DNA of 35,416 nt from an uncultured Lentisphaerota bacterium (lineage in GTDB: Bacteria; Verrucomicrobiota; Kiritimatiellia; CAIQIC01). The stretch lies in NCBI GenBank assembly GCA_903889245.1, contig CAISWQ010000122.1, positions 1-35,416 of the forward strand, read 5' to 3'. The notes under the pieces were generated by a model that was given only the letters and a program-made list of their open reading frames with translations, did not search any database and had not been told where the DNA came from. Positions 30,384 to 35,416 of the stretch are shown here, piece after piece (positions within the stretch are counted from its first letter, which is position 1; each line of letters starts with the position of its first letter). The position numbers were made by a program, and so were the translations under genes.

Positions 30384-32495
30384 TCATTTCTCCTGGGGTT
30401 GCTGCGGACGAACCAGCGGTAACCAGACCTTCATCAACGCTGGGCCGCGATTGGCCCAGGCAAAATAAGGGATGAGCGTGATCCCGACGCCGCCCTGCAA
30501 ATCCGGCGGGCCGGCAGCCGGCGGCAACGCGCGATATAACACGTCCGGCCCGCTGGCCAGCGAGACCGGCAACAGGCCATCAGGATGCTGCTGCAAAAAG
30601 GCGGCGCAGCCTTGCGGTGCAAGCGCCTGGCCGGCCAGGACCGTGACGCCGCCCAGAAAATCCTTTTCATGCCGGGGCGTGAACACCGCGTTGGCAGGGA
30701 GGCACAGACCGGCCTTCCACACTTGCTCGCCCTGCGCATCGCGCGGCACTTCCCAACAATAGACCACCGGCCCGCGCCGGACAGCCACACAGCCGCGGCA
30801 ATCCTCAACAGCGGGATGCGCAGTAACCAGCCGTGGCTCCAGCGGCAGGTCCAGTTCCACCACATCGCCCGCCATCCAGACGCGCCGCAGGGTAGCGTAG
30901 GTACCGGGCTTGGCAGCCGCGCCGCTATCCACACCGTTGATTTTCAGCGCCGCGTGTTCCGCCCAACCGGGGATGCGCAGATTCAAGCTGCAGGGCCGCG
31001 AGGGCGCCTGCGTGATGGTGAGCTTCACATGGCCGTCCCACGGATAAGCGGTCTGTTGCGTCAGCGCCACCGGCGCGCCGTCCGGCAATTTCGTGCACAG
31101 CGTATTGCCGCCGTAGAGATGGACCCACACCGCCTCCGGCGCAACGCTGTAGGCCCAGCGGCCCAACCCCGCGAGGGTGCGCGCGACTTGCGGCGGGCAG
31201 CAGTAGCACGTGTGCAGGAACCAGCGCGACGCGGTGAAGTGCTTGGTCGGCCAGCCGGACTGGCCGCTCCATTCGAGCGGATTGGCGTAGAAGAAACCGC
31301 GGCCATCAGCGGCAACGGCCGAGAGTGCGCTGTTATAGAGCACGGTCTCCACCACATCGGCATACCGCGCATCACCGGTGATCTGGAGCAGCCGCCAGTT
31401 CCACATCGCGTTGCCGATGTCGGCGCAGGTCTCGTTATAGGCCGTGCGGTTGGGCAGCTGATAGTCGGCGCCGAAGGCCTCGTGCACCTCGTCGCCGCGC
31501 GTGGATTGACCGGTGGGCAGGGCGCACGCGCCACCGGTGATGTAGGTGCGCCGGCCCGCCGCGTTGCGCCAGATATTTCCCAGCGCCGCCAGCAACGCCG
31601 GCTCGCCGGTTTCCATATAGAGATCCGCCGCGCCGCACCAAAGATAAGTGCCGCAGACGGCGTGGCCGACTGCCTGCGACTCCGTGCGCAGCGGCACGCG
31701 ATCCTGCGAAAGGTCGGTGCCGCCCTGATGCCGGCGGTCGTGGCCCTCCGCCGCCGTGGCGGGCGACGAGCCGCGCATGGTGATGAACACATCGGCCAGT
31801 TCCAGATAGCGGCGCTCGCCCGTCACGCGATAAAGCTCCACCAGCGCCATCATCTGCGCGGGATTGAAGTCCATGCGCGCCAGCGCCGGCGGGCGCGGCG
31901 CAAACACCGTGTAGAGATAATCGGCCGTCTTCCGGGCCACGTTCAGATACGTGTCCTTGCCGGTCGCTTGCTTGTGCGCGCACGCCGCCGAGATCAGATG
32001 GCCCATGTTGTAGAGCGCGTGATGCTGCACCTTCTCCCAGCGTTGTTTTTTCGGATTGAGCTGGATGTTCGTCGAGAGATAGCCATCGGGCGCCTGGGCC
32101 TTGACGATGATCGCAATCCACTCATCCATTTTCCGATCCAGCGCGGGGTCCTTGGTGACGGCGTACAGGTGGGCCAGGGCCTCGAGCCACTTGTGGCAAT
32201 CGCCATCGCTCCAATCGGTACCGCGATAGTCCCCCTGCTCCAGCCCGGCGGCGATTTTGAAATTGATGAGCTGCTCCGAATTGCTGGCGTTAAGCAAAGC
32301 GGCCTCTATGCTCGGCAACATCGCCCGCCGGCACAGCTCGAACTTCTCCGCCCAGAAGCCCCCGGTCCACCGCACAGCCGCCGCCTCGACGCCGCGCATC
32401 TTCGCATGCGGGCTAACCGCGGCCGGGTCGCTCGCGCCACAAAGCACGACCGCCGCCAGCGGCCCAACCAGCCACGACACCACCATGTGCTTCAT
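30384..32495 (-). CDS. GH127 beta-L-arabinofuranosidase family protein
   Basis: 703 aa. AAGGAG lies 6 nt before ATG32495, which overlaps the upstream stop (ATGA). Signal peptide (VVSWLVGPLAAVVLCGAS). DUF1680/GH127 (alpha/alpha)6 barrel: RWTGGFWAEKFELCRRAMLP, QAPDGYLSTNIQL, HALYNMGHLI, NETCADIGNAMWNWRLL. The active-site set is present: E355-T-C357 and C432-C433, spacing close to HypBA1 (338/340/417/418). Beta-sandwich C-terminus. Family role: release of beta-L-arabinofuranose by a zinc-thiolate mechanism. Second in a four-gene operon; the stop overlaps the next gene region. Confidence 0.93.
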   Translation of the reverse strand: MKHMVVSWLVGPLAAVVLCGASDPAAVSPHAKMRGVEAAAVRWTGGFWAEKFELCRRAMLPSIEAALLNASNSEQLINFKIAAGLEQGDYRGTDWSDGDCHKWLEALAHLYAVTKDPALDRKMDEWIAIIVKAQAPDGYLSTNIQLNPKKQRWEKVQHHALYNMGHLISAACAHKQATGKDTYLNVARKTADYLYTVFAPRPPALARMDFNPAQMMALVELYRVTGERRYLELADVFITMRGSSPATAAEGHDRRHQGGTDLSQDRVPLRTESQAVGHAVCGTYLWCGAADLYMETGEPALLAALGNIWRNAAGRRTYITGGACALPTGQSTRGDEVHEAFGADYQLPNRTAYNETCADIGNAMWNWRLLQITGDARYADVVETVLYNSALSAVAADGRGFFYANPLEWSGQSGWPTKHFTASRWFLHTCYCCPPQVARTLAGLGRWAYSVAPEAVWVHLYGGNTLCTKLPDGAPVALTQQTAYPWDGHVKLTITQAPSRPCSLNLRIPGWAEHAALKINGVDSGAAAKPGTYATLRRVWMAGDVVELDLPLEPRLVTAHPAVEDCRGCVAVRRGPVVYCWEVPRDAQGEQVWKAGLCLPANAVFTPRHEKDFLGGVTVLAGQALAPQGCAAFLQQHPDGLLPVSLASGPDVLYRALPPAAGPPDLQGGVGITLIPYFAWANRGPALMKVWLPLVRPQQPQEK

Positions 32496-34309
32496 GGCAG
32501 CTCCTTCGCGGAGCCGGCGAACAGTTCATCAGCCACCGCGCCGCTGAAATCGCGCAGGCGGAAATAGGTCGCCTTGCCGGCGGGGTCGGGAAACTCGGTC
32601 AAGGTGAGTTCATAATCGGCTTTCGCGCCCAGGCCGAAGCCGGGCTTCCACGCCTGGACGCGACAGCCGAGGCCATCGGGCCGGACAGCGGCATGAGGAA
32701 CCGGCGCCGTGAGCGAGGCGGGATTGAGCGCGATATAGCCGAGCTCGGTGCCGTCGAGTTTGGCGAGCGCCGGATTTTGCGCCGGGTCGAGGCAGAAGAC
32801 CAGCGGTCCGCGCAGCACCGCGACGCGCCCGGCCTGCCGCTGGCGGCCCTTGACCAGCCGCCACTGCATCGGCAGATCGAGCGCGACCTGATCGCCCGCG
32901 AGCCACTTACGCCGTAACTCGAAAAACGTCCCCGGCTGCACGGCGTCAGCAACCGGCTGGCCGTTGACGGCTACGCGGGCCTGCGCGGCCCACGCGGGAA
33001 TGCGCAGCCGCAGCGTGAACACCGCCGGCTGCTCCAGTTCGACGCCGATGCGGATGCGCCCGGTGTTCGGATAATCCGTCTCCTGCCGCAGCGTCACCGG
33101 TTTTCCATCGAGCTTCACCGTCGCCTGCGCCGGCGTGTAGAGGTTCACCGTGACGCCATCGGCCGCGCGGTAGAAGACGAAGGTGGGCAGCTCGGCGATG
33201 ATGCGGCGGAAGTTGCACGGGCAGCAGTAGGTGTCGGTCTTCCAATAGACGCGCTCGCCCTCCAGCGGCGCGAAGTAGCGCAGGCGGCGGCCGTCCGGCG
33301 ACTGCGAGGCGAACAGCGCATTGAAAAGCGTGCGCTCCATCACATCGCCAAGGCGCGCCTCGGCGTTCAGGCGGAGCAAGCTGTCAAGGACGCGCAACTG
33401 GTAGGCCAGCGCGCAGGCCTCGCCGACATCGCCGCGCGCGTCCTGGTCGGCGGTCCAGATTTCGCACTGCCCCGCGCTGCCGGTGATGAGGGCTCCGTCG
33501 TGGTGCGTCATGAAGTCGAGCGCGCGCTGCGCCGGGCGCAGCAGGCCCGCGTCCGGCTGCAGGCGCTGCAGTTCCAGTTGCGCGAGGCTGCGCGCCAGAT
33601 AGGCATAGACGTGGCCCTCGATGCCCTTGCGCCGGCCGATCACGATGCCGAGGTCCCAGTCCGGCAGCGCGCGCGTCCGCGTGACGAAATCGAGGTAGGC
33701 CCACTCGCCGGTGGCGCGATGCAGCGCCAGCAGCGTGCGCTCGATGCCGGTGAAGGCGACGTGCGGCGCCACCTCGGCCCCGACACCCCAGTCCGGCGGC
33801 AGCAACGACCAGTTCTTGATGAGATAGTCCGCCGCCTTGCGCGCGGCGGCGAGGGCCTCCGCGTCGCCGAAGAACTGGTGATCCGCCAGCAGCGCCCAGA
33901 TCACATAGCCCAGTTCGTGCACATCCCACAGCGTCTTGATCCGCTTCGCCGGCGGGAGCGTGCCGATATACCCATCGGCCCCCTGCGCCTTGATGATGGC
34001 GGCGATGAAGTGCTGGCGCAGCGCCTCCACCCGTGGGTCGCCCGTGTAGGCCGCGAACCGCACCGTGGCATCCACCGTCTTGCCGAGCCCGATGTATGCG
34101 CCCTTGCGCGGCTCCTCGGTGAACGGCCGGAGAAAATCGCGGTCGGCGTCGAGCTGGAGCAGGTTGTTGGTGACCGTGATGGCGATGCGCCGCCCGATCT
34201 CGCCGCCCACCCTGACCTCGCGCAGATCCAGCGGCGACAGCACATCGCCGGCGCCGGCCGGCAGCGCCGCCAGCAGCAGCGCACTCAAGAGGATGGTTCC
34301 CAATTTCAT
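32492..34309 (-). CDS. GH127-like glycoside hydrolase
   Basis: 605 aa. ATG34309 has AAAGG upstream and starts the signal peptide LGTILLSALLLAALPAGAG; the open frame extends to 34726 only through three palindromic repeats and is not used. GH127 features are AQGADGYIGTLPPAKR, WDVHELGYVIWALL, the E297-A-C299 pair and YC362-C363PCNFRR. The barrel is followed by a beta-sandwich (FTLRLRIPAWAAQARVAVNG). It is more divergent than the next gene: Glu-Ala-Cys instead of Glu-Thr-Cys, with shorter spacing. First gene of the four-gene operon; a palindromic array lies 30-110 bp upstream. Confidence 0.9.
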   Translation of the reverse strand: MKLGTILLSALLLAALPAGAGDVLSPLDLREVRVGGEIGRRIAITVTNNLLQLDADRDFLRPFTEEPRKGAYIGLGKTVDATVRFAAYTGDPRVEALRQHFIAAIIKAQGADGYIGTLPPAKRIKTLWDVHELGYVIWALLADHQFFGDAEALAAARKAADYLIKNWSLLPPDWGVGAEVAPHVAFTGIERTLLALHRATGEWAYLDFVTRTRALPDWDLGIVIGRRKGIEGHVYAYLARSLAQLELQRLQPDAGLLRPAQRALDFMTHHDGALITGSAGQCEIWTADQDARGDVGEACALAYQLRVLDSLLRLNAEARLGDVMERTLFNALFASQSPDGRRLRYFAPLEGERVYWKTDTYCCPCNFRRIIAELPTFVFYRAADGVTVNLYTPAQATVKLDGKPVTLRQETDYPNTGRIRIGVELEQPAVFTLRLRIPAWAAQARVAVNGQPVADAVQPGTFFELRRKWLAGDQVALDLPMQWRLVKGRQRQAGRVAVLRGPLVFCLDPAQNPALAKLDGTELGYIALNPASLTAPVPHAAVRPDGLGCRVQAWKPGFGLGAKADYELTLTEFPDPAGKATYFRLRDFSGAVADELFAGSAKELP

Positions 34310-34340
34310 GGCAGACCTTTGATCGGCATGTTGCCAGCAG

Positions 34341-34417
34341 TTCCAAGGATTGGAAAGCCCGAAGCCTGTTTTTTCCAAGGCTTGGAAAATTTCGCGCCCG
34401 TTTTTCCAAGCCTTGGA
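34341..34417. repeat. Palindromic array 7 (3 units)
   Basis: Centres at 34348, 34380 and 34411 (spacings 32, 31). It lies between the divergent GH127 operon and DUF6498 gene. Confidence 0.95.
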
Positions 34418-34443
34418 CACCCACGCCACAACCCCACTGCGCG

Positions 34444-34472
34444 CTTGACCCGCCATGGGCAGCGACCTAGCC
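34444..34472 (+). promoter_or_regulatory. Possible promoter of the DUF6498-like gene
   Basis: TTGACC, 17 bp, TAGCCT, about 30 bp before ATG34502. The -10 match is poor. Confidence 0.3.
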
Positions 34473-34501
34473 TGCCGCCAGCGTGCGGGTGATGGGGAAC
34501 T

Positions 34502-35113
34502 ATGCTGCTGCCAACCATACGCCGGATGGATCTCTCGACGTGGTATCTGCTCGCCACGAACATGATCACCATCGCCGTGGCGCTGCACCAGCATTGGCGC
34601 TACTCCGAACTGCTGTGGATCTACTGGTGCCAGAGTTTGGTGATCGGCGTCTTCGCCGGTTGCCGCGCCGGCCTGCTGCACCGGTTCACCACCCGGGGCC
34701 TCGATGCAAACGGCAACTACGCCCACCCCACCCAGTCAACCAAAGTGAGTACGGTCATCTTCTTTGCCTTCATCTATGGCATCGCCCATCTCATCTACCT
34801 TGTGTTTCTTTTGGGCATGGCCGCCGACCTCTCGCGGGCGGATGTGCCGGGGATGCTCGCGTGCGTGGGCCTGTTTGCGGCAAACCACTTCTTCTCGTTC
34901 CTCCAGAAGCACCGGCAGGACGTCACACAAATACCCAGCATTGATGGCATCCTCGGCTTTGCCTTTCTCCGCATCCTGCCGATGCACCTCACCCTCATCA
35001 TCGGCGGACAATTCCGCAACCGCGCCGTGGGGTTTCTGGTCTGCTTCCTCGTCCTGAAAACCCTCCTCGATGTCCTGATGCACCGCGCCGAACGCCGCCG
35101 GATGGAAGCTTGA
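34502..35113 (+). CDS. DUF6498-like integral membrane protein
   Basis: 203 aa with about five hydrophobic segments (WYLLATNMITIAVAL; SLVIGVFAGC; VIFFAFIYGIAHLIYLVFLL; MLACVGLFAANHFF; RAVGFLVCFLVLKTLLDVL). The pattern ELLWIYWCQS and the late ILPMHLTLIIGG fit DUF6498 membrane proteins, whose function is unknown. The start could be ATG34502 or ATG34526. A TTGACC/TAGCCT pair with 17 bp spacing at 34444-34472 could be its promoter. It is the only plus-strand gene in the right half, divergent from the GH127 operon. Confidence 0.82.
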   Translation: MLLPTIRRMDLSTWYLLATNMITIAVALHQHWRYSELLWIYWCQSLVIGVFAGCRAGLLHRFTTRGLDANGNYAHPTQSTKVSTVIFFAFIYGIAHLIYLVFLLGMAADLSRADVPGMLACVGLFAANHFFSFLQKHRQDVTQIPSIDGILGFAFLRILPMHLTLIIGGQFRNRAVGFLVCFLVLKTLLDVLMHRAERRRMEA

Positions 35114-35416
35114 ACAAAAGCGAACGAAGCAACGAAGAAGAAGGTCACCCACTCTCTCATCGCTATCGGTATCGGCTCGCAATCGCTAGCGCTCTTCGCG
35201 TCACGCCGAGGCCCATCCCGAAGGCGTGCCTGATCTGTCACTGTTCCAAGGCTTGGGAAAATCGGCACAAATTTCCCCAAGGGTTGGAAAACCTGCCGGG
35301 ACCTGTTTCCAATCCCCCTCTGTGCCTATGAAAGTGAGACACTTTGTTGACAGGAATATAGAGGGCGGGAAAAGGCTAGCGGATGCAGACGGAAACAGGA
35401 ATGACAGAGGCGGCAG
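35114..35416. other. Terminal non-coding stretch
   Basis: No gene is supported. It contains a purine-rich segment like 18257-18290, palindromic array 8, a different palindrome at 35331-35345 and a TTGACA at 35347-35352. An ATG at 35328 opens a frame that runs off the window edge, but nothing supports it as a gene. Confidence 0.7.
35244..35320. repeat. Palindromic array 8 (3 units, decayed)
   Basis: Centres at 35251, 35282 and about 35314 (spacings 31, 32). The last keeps only its left arm, yet sits at the expected distance. Confidence 0.85.

Noticed and set aside
34310-34726. N-terminal extension of the first GH127 gene
   Set aside because: The frame is open only because the palindromes carry no stops; ATG34309 has a ribosome-binding site and begins a signal peptide.
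2846-35320. CRISPR array
   Set aside because: Units are 15-19 bp, strictly palindromic and variable in the centre; spacers are only 12-13 bp, arrays have 2-5 units, and no cas gene is present.
35328-35416. Partial gene starting at ATG35328
   Set aside because: Open to the edge but only about 29 codons, no ribosome-binding site, and it overlaps a palindrome and a promoter-like box.

Overview
The window is a GC-rich bacterial accessory segment. Several features point to the PVC group and most likely to Verrucomicrobiota: a PEP-CTERM protein, hydrazine-synthase-alpha-like propeller/cytochrome proteins, several GH127 enzymes, a sulfatase, DUF4838 and DUF5703-type proteins, Gfo/Idh/MocA and UroD-like enzymes, and dense families of short intergenic palindromes. 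There is no rRNA, tRNA, CRISPR-cas locus or complete transposon. Taxonomy is inferred from gene content only.

Layout. 59-6561 (+) holds two translationally coupled secreted diheme propeller proteins, the second with discoidin and SUMF1-like tails. 7021-8118 (+) is a Tat-exported Gfo/Idh/MocA oxidoreductase. From 8248 to 34309 everything is on the minus strand. Read in transcription direction: 34309 to 27038 is a four-gene glycan operon (two GH127 enzymes, a GHL6/GH42-like glycosidase, a UroD-family protein); 26407 to 21322 is a GH127/FAD-oxidoreductase fusion followed by a sulfatase whose 3' part is replaced by an IS91-like transposase tail; 21069 to 19807 is a PEP-CTERM protein; 19641 to 18583 is the rhamnose transporter RhaT; 18158 to 11120 is a metallophosphoesterase, a DUF5703/GH95-like glycosidase, a DUF4838 protein and a DUF457-like membrane protein; 10868 to 8248 is a pectate-lyase-fold protein plus L-rhamnose mutarotase. 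A DUF6498-like membrane protein (34502-35113, +) closes the window.

Function. The genes read as a secreted and periplasmic depolymerisation kit for a plant or algal polysaccharide containing L-rhamnose and beta-L-arabinofuranose, possibly sulfated: beta-helix enzyme, three GH127 enzymes, other glycosidases, sulfatase remnant, rhamnose uptake and rhamnose anomer conversion. Cytoplasmic rhamnose catabolic enzymes are not in the window.

Most striking signal. Eight clusters of a short palindrome (consensus TTTTCCAAGGCTTGGAAAA, centre variable) lie at boundaries between transcription units. Within every cluster the palindrome centres are 31 or 32 bp apart; 18 intervals average about 31.6 bp, three turns of B-DNA. 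The palindrome is stop-free in all six frames, and one cluster is translated as the N-terminal part of a signal peptide. Companion elements are bipartite hairpins with 3-nt loops, 7-bp tandem repeats (two of them inside genes), and a conserved promoter-like module of about 63 bp in three copies, two of which lie about 95 bp beyond IS91-like tails.
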